Positions 43,872 to 56,216 are shown, numbered from the stretch's first letter. The stretch is DNA of 64,000 nt from Oceanisphaera pacifica (GCF_017498065.1 NZ_JAGDFX010000013.1:37777-101776), one strand, 5' to 3'. Notes: generated by a model from the letters alone, not told the origin. A program made the numbers and translations.

Positions 43872-46031
43872 ATGAAAGATGTCATACAAAGCACGCCAAC
43901 TGAGCAGCCACAGGGCTCTGCATTTAGGCTAGATGAGCAAGATGGAATTGGCATTATTACCATGGACGTGCCGGGTGAGCGCATGAATACGCTGCGCGAC
44001 AGTTTTGTGGAAGAAATTAACAGCTTGCTGGCCGATATTAAGGCCAACAAAGCCTTAACCGGTTTAGTGGTATGTTCAGGCAAGCCTGACTCATTTATTG
44101 CCGGCGCCGATGTAAATATGCTGGCGGCCTGCACCCGTGCCGAGCAAGCCGAAGCCTTATCTAAAGCGGGGCAAGATATCTTTAATCAGCTCGGTGAGCT
44201 TGAACTGCCCTTAATTGCTGCTATTCATGGCCCTTGTTTAGGTGGCGGGCTTGAATTAGCCATGGCGTGTCATGGCCGAGTGTGCAGTGATGATGCAAAA
44301 ACTCGCCTAGGTTTACCCGAGGTGCAATTAGGGTTAATTCCGGGCTCTGGTGGTACCCAGCGCTTACCCAAGCTGGTGGGCTTAACTAAGTCGCTAGATA
44401 TGATGTTAACCGGTAAGCAACTGCGGGCCAAGCAAGCGCTAAAAGCCGGTTTGGTTGACGATATGGTGCCCGCCAGTATTTTGCTGGATACCGCCGTGGC
44501 CATGGCGCGCAAGGGCAAACCAAGCTCGTCTGCGAAACGCGCTTTAAGTACTCGGGCATTAGAAGACAACCCACTGGGCAGAAAGTTAGTATTTGATAAA
44601 GCGCTGAGTACGGTGACCGCCAAAACACGGGGTAATTACCCTGCGCCGAAAAAATTACTGGATGTGGTTAAAGTGGGATTTGAACAGGGTATAAAGCAAG
44701 GGCTGGCGGCCGAAGCCCGAGCCTTTGGCGAGCTGGTGATGAGCCCAGAGTCGGGCGCCTTACGTCAGCTGTTTTTTGCCACCACCGAAATGAAAAAAGA
44801 AACCCAGTGGCAAGGCGCAAGCCCGGCAACCTTAGAGCATATTGGGGTATTAGGGGGCGGCTTAATGGGCGGCGGTATTGCCTTTGTTAGTGCCACTAAA
44901 GCTCAACTGCCGGTGCGCATAAAAGATATTTCCCATAAAGGTATTAACCAAGCCATGGCCAATGCTCACGGCTTGCTGGCCACAAAAGTGCGCAAACGCC
45001 ACTTGCGTGACACTGAAATGAAGCAACAGCTAAGCCGCATTACCGGCACCCTCAATTACAGCGGCTTTGAACGGGTAGATATGGTGGTTGAGGCGGTATT
45101 TGAAGATATAGAAGTGAAGCGAAATATGGTGGCCGAAGTTGAAGCCCATTGTCCTTCGCATACGGTGTTTGCCACTAATACCTCCTCGTTACCCATTCAC
45201 CAAATTGCCGAGGGCGCGGCACGGCCAGAGCAGATACTCGGCCTACATTATTTTAGCCCGGTAGATAAAATGCCGTTGGCAGAAATCATTCCTCATGCTG
45301 ATACTAGCGCCACAGCGGTGGCGAGTGCGCTTAAATTGGCACGAGCACAGGGTAAAACCCCGATTGTGGTAAAAGACAGCGCCGGTTTTTATGTTAACCG
45401 TATTTTAGCGCCGTATCTTAATGAGGCAGCACGACTCTTACTTGAAGGCGAGCCGATAGAGGTGATTGATAACGCCTTGGTGGATTATGGTTTTCCGGTC
45501 GGCCCCATGACTTTGCTGGATGAAGTAGGCATTGATGTGGCGGCGAAAATCTCGCCTATTTTAACGCAAGAATTAGGTGAGCGTTTTAAAGCCCCCGATG
45601 TCTTTTCTACCTTATTGGATGATGATCGCCATGGTAAGAAAAATGGCCGCGGCTTTTATCGCTACAATGAGAAAAAGCGCAGTAACAAAGCCAAACCCGT
45701 GGATGAAAGCCTTTATAAACTGCTAAATATTAAGGCACAAAGCCAGCTGCCTGCTCAGGATTTAGCCGAGCGCTGTGTATTACTGATGTTAAACGAAGCG
45801 GCCATTGCCCTTGATGAGGGAGTGGTAAACTCTGCGCGAGACGGAGATGTAGGCGCAGTATTTGGCATTGGCTTTCCGCCCTTTGCCGGTGGCCCTTTCT
45901 TTTATATGCACCAGTTAGGCATACCCACTGTGATTGACAAAATGCAAGAGTACAGTCGCAAATACGGCGAGCGCTTCGCACCCTGCGAGCCGCTACGTCG
46001 TTTAGCAGAAGCAGGAAAAAGCTATTATTAA
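43872..46031 (+). CDS. fadJ: Fatty oxidation complex alpha subunit FadJ
   Basis: A 719-residue bifunctional protein. The N-terminal enoyl-CoA hydratase/isomerase part (about 20-300) has FIAGADVNML and AAIHGPCLGGGLELAMACHG with GLPEVQLGLIPGSGGTQRLP carrying the catalytic glutamates. The C-terminal 3-hydroxyacyl-CoA dehydrogenase part (about 315-715) has the NAD loop IGVLGGGLMGGGIAFVSATK, VFATNTSSLPIHQIAEGAAR, GLHYFSPVDKMPLAEIIPH and the second helical domain with VGAVFGIGFPPFAGGPFFYM. The ATG overlaps the fadI TAA by one base, so the two are translationally coupled. It matches FadJ better than FadB in length and order. Confidence 0.96.
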   Translation: MKDVIQSTPTEQPQGSAFRLDEQDGIGIITMDVPGERMNTLRDSFVEEINSLLADIKANKALTGLVVCSGKPDSFIAGADVNMLAACTRAEQAEALSKAGQDIFNQLGELELPLIAAIHGPCLGGGLELAMACHGRVCSDDAKTRLGLPEVQLGLIPGSGGTQRLPKLVGLTKSLDMMLTGKQLRAKQALKAGLVDDMVPASILLDTAVAMARKGKPSSSAKRALSTRALEDNPLGRKLVFDKALSTVTAKTRGNYPAPKKLLDVVKVGFEQGIKQGLAAEARAFGELVMSPESGALRQLFFATTEMKKETQWQGASPATLEHIGVLGGGLMGGGIAFVSATKAQLPVRIKDISHKGINQAMANAHGLLATKVRKRHLRDTEMKQQLSRITGTLNYSGFERVDMVVEAVFEDIEVKRNMVAEVEAHCPSHTVFATNTSSLPIHQIAEGAARPEQILGLHYFSPVDKMPLAEIIPHADTSATAVASALKLARAQGKTPIVVKDSAGFYVNRILAPYLNEAARLLLEGEPIEVIDNALVDYGFPVGPMTLLDEVGIDVAAKISPILTQELGERFKAPDVFSTLLDDDRHGKKNGRGFYRYNEKKRSNKAKPVDESLYKLLNIKAQSQLPAQDLAERCVLLMLNEAAIALDEGVVNSARDGDVGAVFGIGFPPFAGGPFFYMHQLGIPTVIDKMQEYSRKYGERFAPCEPLRRLAEAGKSYY

Positions 46032-46115
46032 TATTTCAGCGCCAAGCGAAAAGAAAGCCGTACCTTTAACGCTGTATGCCTTGCATTAAAGAAAAGCCCC
46101 GGTTTGGGTTATTTG

Positions 46116-46157
46116 TACAGCGCCGAGTTTAAGACTCGGCGCTGTAGGTTAATTTTT
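46116..46157 (+). terminator. Probable terminator of fadIJ
   Basis: Perfect 13-bp stem TACAGCGCCGAGT / ACTCGGCGCTGTA with a TTAAG loop, followed by GGTTAATTTTT. The T tract is interrupted but close. Confidence 0.7.
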
Positions 46158-46192
46158 AGCTGGGCGCTCAGCATTTTACTTTTCATTTCCCC

Positions 46193-46220
46193 CTTGAAAT
46201 TTTACCTGTCATCCCCATCT
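46193..46220 (+). promoter_or_regulatory. Sigma-32 heat-shock promoter of htpG
   Basis: CTTGAAA (46193-46199) and CCCCATCT (46213-46220) separated by 13 bases. Both boxes match the sigma-32 consensus CTTGAAA / CCCCATNT without mismatch. They lie about 38 bases before the htpG start. Confidence 0.92.
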
Positions 46221-46257
46221 TTTAGTTAATGGTTAAACTGAGTAAAGGAACAGAGTA

Positions 46258-48174
46258 ATGTCAGAAGCTGTACATACTGAAACCCACGGTTTTCAAACCG
46301 AAGTTAAACAACTGCTGAATTTAATGGCGCACAGCCTGTATTCAAACAAAGAAGTTTTTTTACGCGAATTGGTATCTAACGCTGCCGATGCCGCGGATAA
46401 GTTACGCTTTAAAGCTCTGTCTAACAGTGAGCTCTATGAAAATGAGGGTGACTTACGGGTTCGCCTTATTTTAGATGCTGAGAATAAAACGCTAACCATT
46501 TCTGATAATGGTATTGGCATGACCCGAGATGAAGTAGTCGAGCACTTAGGTACTATTGCTAAGTCAGGAACTAAATCTTTCTTTGGTGAGCTAACGGGCG
46601 ATCAAGCCAAAGACTCGCAGTTAATCGGTCAGTTTGGTGTGGGCTTTTACTCGGCCTTTATTGTAGCCGACAAAGTTACCGTATTAAGCCGTGCGGCAGG
46701 TCAGCCTGCTGATCAAGGTGTGCAGTGGGAGTCTGACGGCGATGGCAGCTTTACCGTAGCCGAAATTAATAAGCCAGGTCGCGGTACCGACATTATTTTG
46801 CACCTGCGCGACAGTGAACAAGAGTTTTTAGATGACTGGCGCTTGCGCAGCATTATCGGCAAATACTCAGATCACATTAGTGTGGCCGTTGAAATGTGGA
46901 AGCAGGGCGAACCTGAGCAAACCGATGAAGACGGTAATGTAACAGCCGAGGCAACCGAAGGCGAGTGGGAGCAAGTGAACAAAGCCACCGCCCTGTGGAC
47001 ACGCGCTAAAGGTGATATTAGTGATGAAGAATATCAAGAGTTCTATAAGCATATTTCTCATGATTATCAAGACGCATTAACCTGGAGCCATAACAAGGTA
47101 GAAGGCAATCAAGAGTACACTAGCCTCTTGTATGTGCCGGCCAAAGCCCCGTTTGATATGTATAACCGCGAGCAAAGCCACGGTTTAAAACTGTATGTAC
47201 AGCGCGTATTTGTGATGGATGACGCCGAACAGTTTATGCCAACATACTTACGTTTTGTGAAAGGTGTGCTCGACTCAAACGATCTGCCGCTGAACGTATC
47301 GCGTGAAATTCTGCAAGACAATAAAATTACCAGCCAGCTGCGCAAAGCCTGCAGCAAGCGTGTGTTGTCTATGCTAGATAAAATGGCAAAAAATGACGAC
47401 GAGCAATACCTCGGCTTTTGGAACGAGTTTGGTAATGTACTAAAAGAGGGCCCTGCTGAAGATTATGGTAATCGTGAGCAAATTGCCGGTCTATTGCGTT
47501 TTGCCAGTACCCATAATGACAGCGATGCACAAACGGTGTCGTTAGAAAACTATCTTGAGCGTATGAAAGAAGGCCAAGATAAAATTTACTACATTACCGC
47601 CGACAGCTATGCCGCGGCTAACCACAGCCCGCACCTTGAAATTTTCCGCAAGAAGGGCATTGAAGTCTTGCTGATGTGGGAGCGTGTTGACGAATGGCTA
47701 ATGAGCCACCTGAATGAGTTTAAAGACAAGCAATTTGTGTCGGTCACTAAAGGTGAGCTGGATTTAGGCGAGCTGGACGACGAAGAAACCAAAAAAGCAC
47801 AAGAAGAAGCCAATGAAGCCCTGGCTCCTTTATTAGAGCGTGTTAAAACGGCATTAAGCGACGACGTAAAAGAAGTGCGTTTAACCCACCGTTTAACCAA
47901 TACGCCCTCTTGTGTGGTGGCCGATGAGCACGATATGAGCACGCAGATGATTAAACTGATGCGCTCAGCAGGTCAACCTGTGCCAGAGCAAAAGTATATT
48001 CTAGAGCTGAACCCTGAGCATACACTGGTGAAAAAGCTCGATACCTTGGCTGAAGGCGATGACTTTAATGAGTGGTCTCAGTTGTTATTAGAGCAAGCCC
48101 AATTAGCCGAGCAAGGTGGCCTAAAAGACCCTGCCGCTTTTGTTGCTCGTATGAACCGCTTATTGTTGAACTAA
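46258..48174 (+). CDS. htpG: Chaperone protein HtpG (Hsp90)
   Basis: A 638-residue cytosolic Hsp90-family ATP-dependent chaperone. The N-terminal GHKL ATPase domain has [20 protein letters not shown] (ATP-binding Glu and Asn), [20 protein letters not shown], and [20 protein letters not shown]. The middle domain includes [12 protein letters not shown] with the catalytic Arg, followed by the C-terminal dimerisation domain. Length matches E. coli HtpG (624). A sigma-32 promoter lies upstream, consistent with heat-shock induction. adk follows, as in E. coli. Confidence 0.98.
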   Translation: MSEAVHTETHGFQTEVKQLLNLMAHSLYSNKEVFLRELVSNAADAADKLRFKALSNSELYENEGDLRVRLILDAENKTLTISDNGIGMTRDEVVEHLGTIAKSGTKSFFGELTGDQAKDSQLIGQFGVGFYSAFIVADKVTVLSRAAGQPADQGVQWESDGDGSFTVAEINKPGRGTDIILHLRDSEQEFLDDWRLRSIIGKYSDHISVAVEMWKQGEPEQTDEDGNVTAEATEGEWEQVNKATALWTRAKGDISDEEYQEFYKHISHDYQDALTWSHNKVEGNQEYTSLLYVPAKAPFDMYNREQSHGLKLYVQRVFVMDDAEQFMPTYLRFVKGVLDSNDLPLNVSREILQDNKITSQLRKACSKRVLSMLDKMAKNDDEQYLGFWNEFGNVLKEGPAEDYGNREQIAGLLRFASTHNDSDAQTVSLENYLERMKEGQDKIYYITADSYAAANHSPHLEIFRKKGIEVLLMWERVDEWLMSHLNEFKDKQFVSVTKGELDLGELDDEETKKAQEEANEALAPLLERVKTALSDDVKEVRLTHRLTNTPSCVVADEHDMSTQMIKLMRSAGQPVPEQKYILELNPEHTLVKKLDTLAEGDDFNEWSQLLLEQAQLAEQGGLKDPAAFVARMNRLLLN

Positions 48175-48202
48175 TCAACACTTAAGTTAGTGGATAAGCT
48201 AA

Positions 48203-48235
48203 AACAACCCGGCCCAGTGCCGGGTTGTTTGTTTT
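48203..48235 (+). terminator. Terminator of htpG
   Basis: Perfect 11-bp stem AACAACCCGGC / GCCGGGTTGTT with a 5-base loop, then TGTTTTT. Confidence 0.9.
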
Positions 48236-48295
48236 TGCTGCTTGTCCCCATGGCGGTGTCGTGACACAATTAAGCTCAAATTATCAATATATTAA

Positions 48296-48961
<666 letters not shown>

Positions 48962-49158
48962 TATGCCTGTAGCAGCGAGCGCCAACTAGGTGCTCGCTGC
49001 TTACTCTTATCTCTATCCCCGCTTCTCGCTTCTATCTTGTGTTATACCCATTCTAAACCAAGGCTATACGTCTAACGCTGACCGCCTTACGCTAAAGGTA
49101 AAATCGGTTTTGTTTGTTCGTACCGCGGTCAGCGTAAAGCGTATGGCCGTCTGTAAAG

Positions 49159-49192
49159 TGGATTGCCGCGTCGTTGCACTCCTCGCAATGAC
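49159..49192. repeat. 34-bp direct repeat, copy 1
   Basis: Begins TGGATTGCCGCGTCGTTGCA and ends CTCCTCGCAATGAC. It is identical to the copy at 49307-49340. Within the unit, GTCGTTGC and GCAATGAC give partial dyad symmetry. Confidence 0.9.
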
Positions 49193-49199
49193 GGCAAAT

Positions 49200-49232
49200 A
49201 GCAGCTATCAGCGGTAAGCTTTCAGCTGTCAG
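49200..49232. repeat. Copy of dispersed AGCTGACAGC-type repeat
   Basis: AGCAGCTATCAGCGGTAAGC followed by TTTCAGCTGTCAG. A further degenerate copy (ACTGATCGCTGACAGC) lies at 49281-49296. Confidence 0.45.
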
Positions 49233-49306
49233 TTTGCTCCAATGAATTGGACCTTACAAAAGGTGGTCAGTTTGTCTTTGACTGATCGCTGACAGCTTTT
49301 AGTTCA

Positions 49307-49340
49307 TGGATTGCCGCGTCGTTGCACTCCTCGCAATGAC
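49307..49340. repeat. 34-bp direct repeat, copy 2
   Basis: Identical over 34 bases to copy 1, 148 bases downstream. The repeat ends about 30 bases from the ansA stop codon. Confidence 0.9.
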
Positions 49341-49371
49341 CAAAGGGTGCACTTACTTGAGTAGGTATGAG

Positions 49372-50391
49372 TTAATCTGAGGCTCGGGTTAATTCACCCC
49401 GCAAGTTTTGTCCCATACGTTCGCGCACCTGTTGCGGTGATAAGCCTTTGCTAAGCAAATAATGCAGTTTGGTGAGTGCGGCTTCTGGTGTCATATCAAA
49501 TCCTGAAATAACGCCAGTGGCAGCTAACGCTTGGCCAGGCGCATACCCTTCCATATTCACACTGCCACGCTGGCATTGTGTTAAGTTAACAATCACCACG
49601 CCCCGTGCTGAGGCATTCGCCAGTACGCTTAATAAGTCGGGAGTTTGTGGCGCATTACCGACCCCATAGGATGAAATTAATAATGCCTTTATGGGTTGCT
49701 GCAACAAATGAGCAATCACGCTTAAGCTAATGCCCGGGTACAAGGTGATCATACCAATGGGCTGGGGAATAATGGGGCTAACCATGAGTGGTTTGCCGCT
49801 AGGGCGGCCGAGTTTGCCTGCATAAACCCGAATATCAATACCGGCATTTAATAGCGGCGGAAAGTTAGGTGAGTCGAAGGCTTCAAAACCATCGGCATGC
49901 TCTTTGCTGGCGCGATTTCCCCGATAGAGGCGATTGTGAAAAAATAAACTCACCTCATTGATAGGGTAATGCGCTGCCACATAGAGAGCATTTAATAGGT
50001 TAGGGCGGCCATCAGATCTGAGCTCGGTGAGTGGAATTTGCGAGCCAGTAATAATGACCGGCTTGTCTAAGTCCTCTAACATAAACGATAAGGCCGAGGC
50101 GGTAAACGCCATGGTATCGGTGCCGTGCAATACTACAAAGCCGTCATAATGGGCGTAATTGGCCTGAATATCATTGGCAATACGCTGCCAGTCGGCGGGG
50201 GTCATATTGGCCGAGTCGATTAAAGGGCTATATTCATTAAGATGAAAATCCGGCATCTCGGGATCATGAAACTCAGGCATATTGGCTAAGCGTTTACCGA
50301 CAAAGCCGGCTACAGGCACATAGCCGTTATCTGATTTTTGCATACCAATAGTCCCGCCGGTATAGGCGATATATATTTTCTTTTTCGTCAT
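49372..50391 (-). CDS. ansA: Cytoplasmic asparaginase I
   Basis: Hydrolyses L-asparagine to aspartate and ammonia in the cytosol. The 339 residues lack a signal peptide and contain the first catalytic Thr in IYIAYTGGTIGMQKS, the second in DGFVVLHGTDTMAFTASALS, and ITGSQIPLTELRSDGRPNLL, as in E. coli AnsA (338 residues). GAGG precedes the ATG. It lies 66 bases downstream of sppA on the same strand, the same pairing as in E. coli, so co-transcription is likely. Confidence 0.96.
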   Translation of the reverse strand: MTKKKIYIAYTGGTIGMQKSDNGYVPVAGFVGKRLANMPEFHDPEMPDFHLNEYSPLIDSANMTPADWQRIANDIQANYAHYDGFVVLHGTDTMAFTASALSFMLEDLDKPVIITGSQIPLTELRSDGRPNLLNALYVAAHYPINEVSLFFHNRLYRGNRASKEHADGFEAFDSPNFPPLLNAGIDIRVYAGKLGRPSGKPLMVSPIIPQPIGMITLYPGISLSVIAHLLQQPIKALLISSYGVGNAPQTPDLLSVLANASARGVVIVNLTQCQRGSVNMEGYAPGQALAATGVISGFDMTPEAALTKLHYLLSKGLSPQQVRERMGQNLRGELTRASD

Positions 50392-50457
50392 TCATCTTGC
50401 CTCAATATTGGGCCCGCGGACTGATACTTTTTCACCTAAGGCCCATCTTTTATCGAC

Positions 50458-52296
50458 TTAAAACGCCTGACAGGGCACACATAATACATATTGGCCATGA
50501 ACATCATTAAACTGACTTAATGTATTGGCTTCTTGTTGGATTTGCTCTGCTGCAGGGCGCAAGGCTGTTGGTAGCACTGTTGTTATCCAGTGAGAGAGCA
50601 CATTGGAATCGCCCATAAATTGGGCCAACAGCTTTTCTTTAGCCGACATCGGCAGTGTCACTTCTTTTACACTAAACTCGCCTAAGTTGGCCAGCTCTGC
50701 TGCCGCTGCTAGGGCATCATCTAAGTTACCTAGCTCATCGACTAAGCCCAGTTCTTTGGCCATTTCCCCGGTCCAAACATGCCCTTGCGCCACCTGTTCA
50801 ACTTGTTCTGGGCTCATGTCTCGCCCTTGTGCCACTAGCGTGACAAATTGCTGATAGATATTCTCAACGCTCATTTGGATCATTTGCTTGGCATGATCGG
50901 GTAATCCGGTGGTCAGGCCTGCGCCCACAAAATCTGTGGTACCTACGCCATCGGTATTAAGCCCAAGCTTTTTCAACGCATCTTCAAAGGTTAAAAATAA
51001 GCCAAATACCCCAATCGATCCGGTTAACGTTGTGGGAGCGGCATAAATTTTATCGGCATCGGCGGCTATCCAATAACCACCAGACGCGGCTGTGCTGCCC
51101 ATAGACACCACAAGTGGCTTGCCGCTTTCTTTAAAGCGCAACAGGCTATTACGAATTTGCTCGGCGGCAAAAGCACTGCCCCCTGGGCTGTCTACACGCA
51201 GTACCAAAGATTGAATATTGTCATCATGTCTGGCTTGTTCAATCAGTTTGCTAATATGCGCATCATTCATACTGTTTGGCGTTGCCGTATCTGCGGTCAT
51301 AATGGCGCCGCTGGCGGTGATTAACCCAACGGCTGGGGCCGACTTAGTGGTGCTTGGGGTGTGGTTTAAGTAAGTCGAAGTATCAATACTCATATACTGC
51401 TTGGTTTGGCTATTCCAGCCTACCAGCTCAGCAATAGCAGCTTGCATTTGATAGCGATTGGCTAAGCGGTCAACCAAACCTTGTTCGAGTGCATATTGTG
51501 CAGGATTGCCATTAACAGCGGCAAAACGCTGCAGAAGTTGCGCTTTGCTGGGGCTAATATGATCGCTTGGAATATCTCTTAAGGTCGCCACATTATTTTG
51601 ATAATGCTGCCAGAGTTGCCCTAACCATAACTGCGTATCTTGGCGGCTTTCTTCCGACATATCATTGCGTAAATAGGGCTCAACAAAAGATTTATAGGTG
51701 CCGACTCTAAAGACATGAGGGGTAATATTAAAGCGCTCAAAGGCTGCCTTATAATGCAGGCGATAGACTCCCAAGCCTTGAAGGGTAACGGCACCCGCAG
51801 GGTTCAGTAATATTTCATCGGCGTGAGCCGCTAAGTAATATTGCCCTTGGCTGTAATTATCGCCTATGGCATACACCGGCTTGCCAGAGGTTTTAAACTG
51901 TTCGATAGCGCCACCCACTTCGTCCAGTTTAGTGATGCTCGACTCACTCATATTGTGTAACTGCAATACCAAGGCCTCAATACGATCGTCGTGGCGGGCG
52001 TTATTGAGCGCCTCTTTTATTTGACTCAATGTCATGGGGGCGGGCGTATTGTCACCAGAAAACCATTTTTCTGCTAATTGCTTTGGGCTGGTTATGGCGG
52101 CTTGTTCAAGTATGGGGCCGGCTATTTCCAGTGTTAGGGCGGCTTTTTCGGGGAGGATAGTGGCTTCATCTTCGCCGCTGAATAGTAAGACTGCGAACGC
52201 AATAATACCTAATAAGAAAAGGGCGGTAATGAATAGACGAATGGCGTTAAGCACTCTGGCCAGAGTACGAAACACCCACTTAATAGCAGACCACAT
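50458..52296 (-). CDS. sppA: Signal peptide peptidase SppA (67K type)
   Basis: A 612-residue inner-membrane protease that degrades released signal peptides. An N-terminal anchor (LFITALFLLGIIAFAVLLFS, about residues 22-41) precedes two tandem SppA domains. The general-base Lys lies in the first domain (RVGTYKSFVEPYLRND) and the nucleophile Ser in the second (RVDSPGGSAFAAEQIRNSLL), as in the E. coli 618-residue enzyme. TAASGGYWIAADADKIYA and TLTGSIGVFGLFLTFEDALK are further signatures. It is divergent from fadH. Confidence 0.95.
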   Translation of the reverse strand: MWSAIKWVFRTLARVLNAIRLFITALFLLGIIAFAVLLFSGEDEATILPEKAALTLEIAGPILEQAAITSPKQLAEKWFSGDNTPAPMTLSQIKEALNNARHDDRIEALVLQLHNMSESSITKLDEVGGAIEQFKTSGKPVYAIGDNYSQGQYYLAAHADEILLNPAGAVTLQGLGVYRLHYKAAFERFNITPHVFRVGTYKSFVEPYLRNDMSEESRQDTQLWLGQLWQHYQNNVATLRDIPSDHISPSKAQLLQRFAAVNGNPAQYALEQGLVDRLANRYQMQAAIAELVGWNSQTKQYMSIDTSTYLNHTPSTTKSAPAVGLITASGAIMTADTATPNSMNDAHISKLIEQARHDDNIQSLVLRVDSPGGSAFAAEQIRNSLLRFKESGKPLVVSMGSTAASGGYWIAADADKIYAAPTTLTGSIGVFGLFLTFEDALKKLGLNTDGVGTTDFVGAGLTTGLPDHAKQMIQMSVENIYQQFVTLVAQGRDMSPEQVEQVAQGHVWTGEMAKELGLVDELGNLDDALAAAAELANLGEFSVKEVTLPMSAKEKLLAQFMGDSNVLSHWITTVLPTALRPAAEQIQQEANTLSQFNDVHGQYVLCVPCQAF

Positions 52297-52377
52297 AGTT
52301 TTGCCTTAAATGAAATGATTATTGAATAGCGCCATTATGACGACACTATTAATACAATGCCAAATTAAAAGGTATTT

Positions 52378-52390
52378 AAACGATTGTTTG
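52378..52390. promoter_or_regulatory. Putative PsrA operator upstream of fadH
   Basis: AAACGATTGTTTG, an AAAC-N4-GTTTG palindrome in the fadH/sppA divergent region, 63 bases before the fadH ATG and just ahead of an AATATATAG stretch that could be the -10 region. It matches the pattern at psrA and fadL. Confidence 0.65.
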
Positions 52391-52413
52391 AATATATAGC
52401 GCCGATGCACTAG

Positions 52414-54462
<2,049 letters not shown>

Positions 54463-54548
54463 TGCTTACACCGACCGCTTATGGCTTTGCAGGGCTTATG
54501 TTATGGTATGACTCTTATTGATTTGGCTTAATAATAAAAGGTATACAC

Positions 54549-55103
54549 ATGGATGCATTAGAACTGCTATTAAATCGCCACTCTAACCCGCGTTTAATTG
54601 AGCCTGCACCGGCGGGTGAGCAGCTAGACACCATTTTTAAAGCGGGTTTGCGTGCCCCGGATCACGGTGCGTTAACGCCGTGGGAGTTTATTGTATTTGA
54701 AGGTGAGCAGCGCACCTTGTTGGGCGATATTTTAGCAAACGCGACTCAAGCCAAAGGCGAGGCTGAAGAGACTATTGAGAAAGCGCGTAATGCTCCCTTA
54801 CGTGCCCCCATGGTCATTGCGGTGGTAGCCAAAGTAAAAGAGCACAATAAAGTGCCGCGTTTAGAGCAAGAGTTATCGGCGGGTTGCGCATTAATGGCCA
54901 TGCAAATGGCGTCGTTAGCGCTTGGCTTTAATGGCATTTGGCGTACCGGTTGGTTTTCATTTGATCGCGGTGTACATCAAGCACTGAGCTTGGCAGAAAC
55001 GGATCAAATTGTTGGTTTCTTATATTTAGGCACAGCGCAAGTAGCCGTACGCCAACTTCCTGAACGCGACCCTGCGCCCTTTGTACGTTATTTTGGTAAA
55101 TAA
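54549..55103 (+). CDS. ydjA: Nitroreductase family protein YdjA
   Basis: A 184-residue minimal FMN-dependent nitroreductase. It begins MDALELLLNRHSNPRLIEPA and contains LRAPDHGALTPWEFIVFEG, RAPMVIAVVAKVKEH and the FMN-binding SAGCALMAMQMASLALGFNG, with VGFLYLGTAQV near the end. It is very close to E. coli YdjA (183 residues), an enzyme with poorly known physiological substrate. In E. coli ydjA also lies beside sppA, with selD following; selD is absent here. RBS: AAAAGG before the ATG. Confidence 0.93.
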   Translation: MDALELLLNRHSNPRLIEPAPAGEQLDTIFKAGLRAPDHGALTPWEFIVFEGEQRTLLGDILANATQAKGEAEETIEKARNAPLRAPMVIAVVAKVKEHNKVPRLEQELSAGCALMAMQMASLALGFNGIWRTGWFSFDRGVHQALSLAETDQIVGFLYLGTAQVAVRQLPERDPAPFVRYFGK

Positions 55104-55182
55104 AAAGCGCTAGAAGTTGGTGAATAGGGACTGGTGAATAGGGAATGATAAAGCTGGTGATTAGGGATTGTAAGTTACCATT

Positions 55183-55238
55183 CCCTAATCCCTAATCCCT
55201 AATCCCTAATCCCTAATCCCTAATCCCTAATCCCTATA
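55183..55238. repeat. CCCTAAT heptamer tandem array
   Basis: Seven perfect CCCTAAT units followed by one degenerate unit (CCCTATA), with related GATTAGGGAT and AATAGGGAAT strings in opposite orientation just upstream (55129-55170), allowing hairpins. It lies between convergent ydjA and pgpB. Confidence 0.9.
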
Positions 55239-55250
55239 CCACTCATGTTT

Positions 55251-56003
55251 TTACGGCTCGCTACTATCTAGCGCTTGCTTATCCCAATAGATAAATGTCC
55301 AAGCGCCTAAGGTACCGAAAAACACCCCTAATACACTGCTTGCCAAAATATCGGCAGGCCAGTGTAAGCCTAATAATAGCCGTGAATAACATACGGCGAC
55401 CGCCCATACCGCCAAGCCACCGACTAACCAAGGTGAACGTTGCCTATACAGCAATAACAGGCAATAAAAGCTGGCCATGGTCATGGCGGCAATAGAGTGA
55501 CCAGAAGGAAAAGAATAGCTTACTTCATCTTGCCAGTGGCGCTTTAGCCAACTGGGTACCTGCTGATCAGACATATCTTTTACGCCATCGGCCACCCAAC
55601 GCTCGCGTATCAACGGCAGCTGGGCATAAAAATCAGCGCTGTCGGCGAGTCGACCTTTTTCTGCTAACCAAACAACATACGGGCGCGGCTCTTTAAAATA
55701 TTCTTTGGCAATGCTCTTGGTAATAAATGCACTCCCAAGCGCCCCCATTAAACAAAAGAAAAATACCACTAATTGCCCCGAGCGACGGCGCCAACGCAAT
55801 AGTGTGAGTAAACTTAACGCTATTAATGTCAGGGCAATGCCTAACTTACTAATAGTGAGCGTTAGGCTATATGCCAATAAAGCTGGGATTTCATTTAAAT
55901 CAAGCAGGGGAAACCAGTTCCAATGCCATTGGTAACCTAAACTTGCAATAGTAACAGGTAGAATCAATAACAAGAGTAGCGTGCACAGCGGTCGAAGTAT
56001 CAT
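55251..56003 (-). CDS. pgpB: PAP2-family phosphatidylglycerophosphatase B
   Basis: A 250-residue inner-membrane lipid phosphatase of the PAP2 family. It dephosphorylates phosphatidylglycerophosphate and undecaprenyl pyrophosphate. The three catalytic motifs are all present: KEYFKEPRP (motif 1), SFPSGHSIAAMTM (motif 2) and SRLLLGLHWPADI (motif 3). Six hydrophobic segments and a long periplasmic loop (VVWLAEKGRLADSADFYAQL) match E. coli PgpB (254 residues). ATG at 56003 gives this length; the upstream open frame to 56072 is not needed. The ribosome binding site is weak. Confidence 0.9.
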   Translation of the reverse strand: MILRPLCTLLLLLILPVTIASLGYQWHWNWFPLLDLNEIPALLAYSLTLTISKLGIALTLIALSLLTLLRWRRRSGQLVVFFFCLMGALGSAFITKSIAKEYFKEPRPYVVWLAEKGRLADSADFYAQLPLIRERWVADGVKDMSDQQVPSWLKRHWQDEVSYSFPSGHSIAAMTMASFYCLLLLYRQRSPWLVGGLAVWAVAVCYSRLLLGLHWPADILASSVLGVFFGTLGAWTFIYWDKQALDSSEP

Positions 56004-56216
56004 TAATGGTTTGGCCAAAAAGTGTGTTTTATCGTGGAATAGTGGGGGCAAGCAAGAAGTGTAACAAAGCAAGCGGTGAATGCTAGCTAGAGCTTAATTA
56101 AACAAAAGGTATAATAAGTGGCTTATTGTGTATTTTATGTGGCAACCTTGCCAGACAGTGATCACTTCTTTGAGTGAAATTTGAATAATAAAACCTTATT
56201 AAGGAGGTAGTTGCCA

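Larger units (their letters stand above)
48962..49371. other. Repeat-bearing gap between adk and ansA
   Basis: About 410 bases without a gene. It holds two copies of a 34-bp direct repeat (49159-49192 and 49307-49340), AGCTGACAGC-type repeat copies (about 49200-49232 and 49283-49303), and an inverted pair around ACGCTGACCGCCTTACGCT and ACCGCGGTCAGCGTAAAGCG (49073-49141). No terminator for adk or ansA was clearly found. Confidence 0.6.

Noticed and set aside
49159..49340. CRISPR array
   Set aside because: Only two repeat copies 148 bases apart, no further units and no cas genes.
55183..55238. Telomere-like sequence
   Set aside because: The CCCTAAT array is internal, flanked by ordinary chromosomal genes on both sides, and very short.
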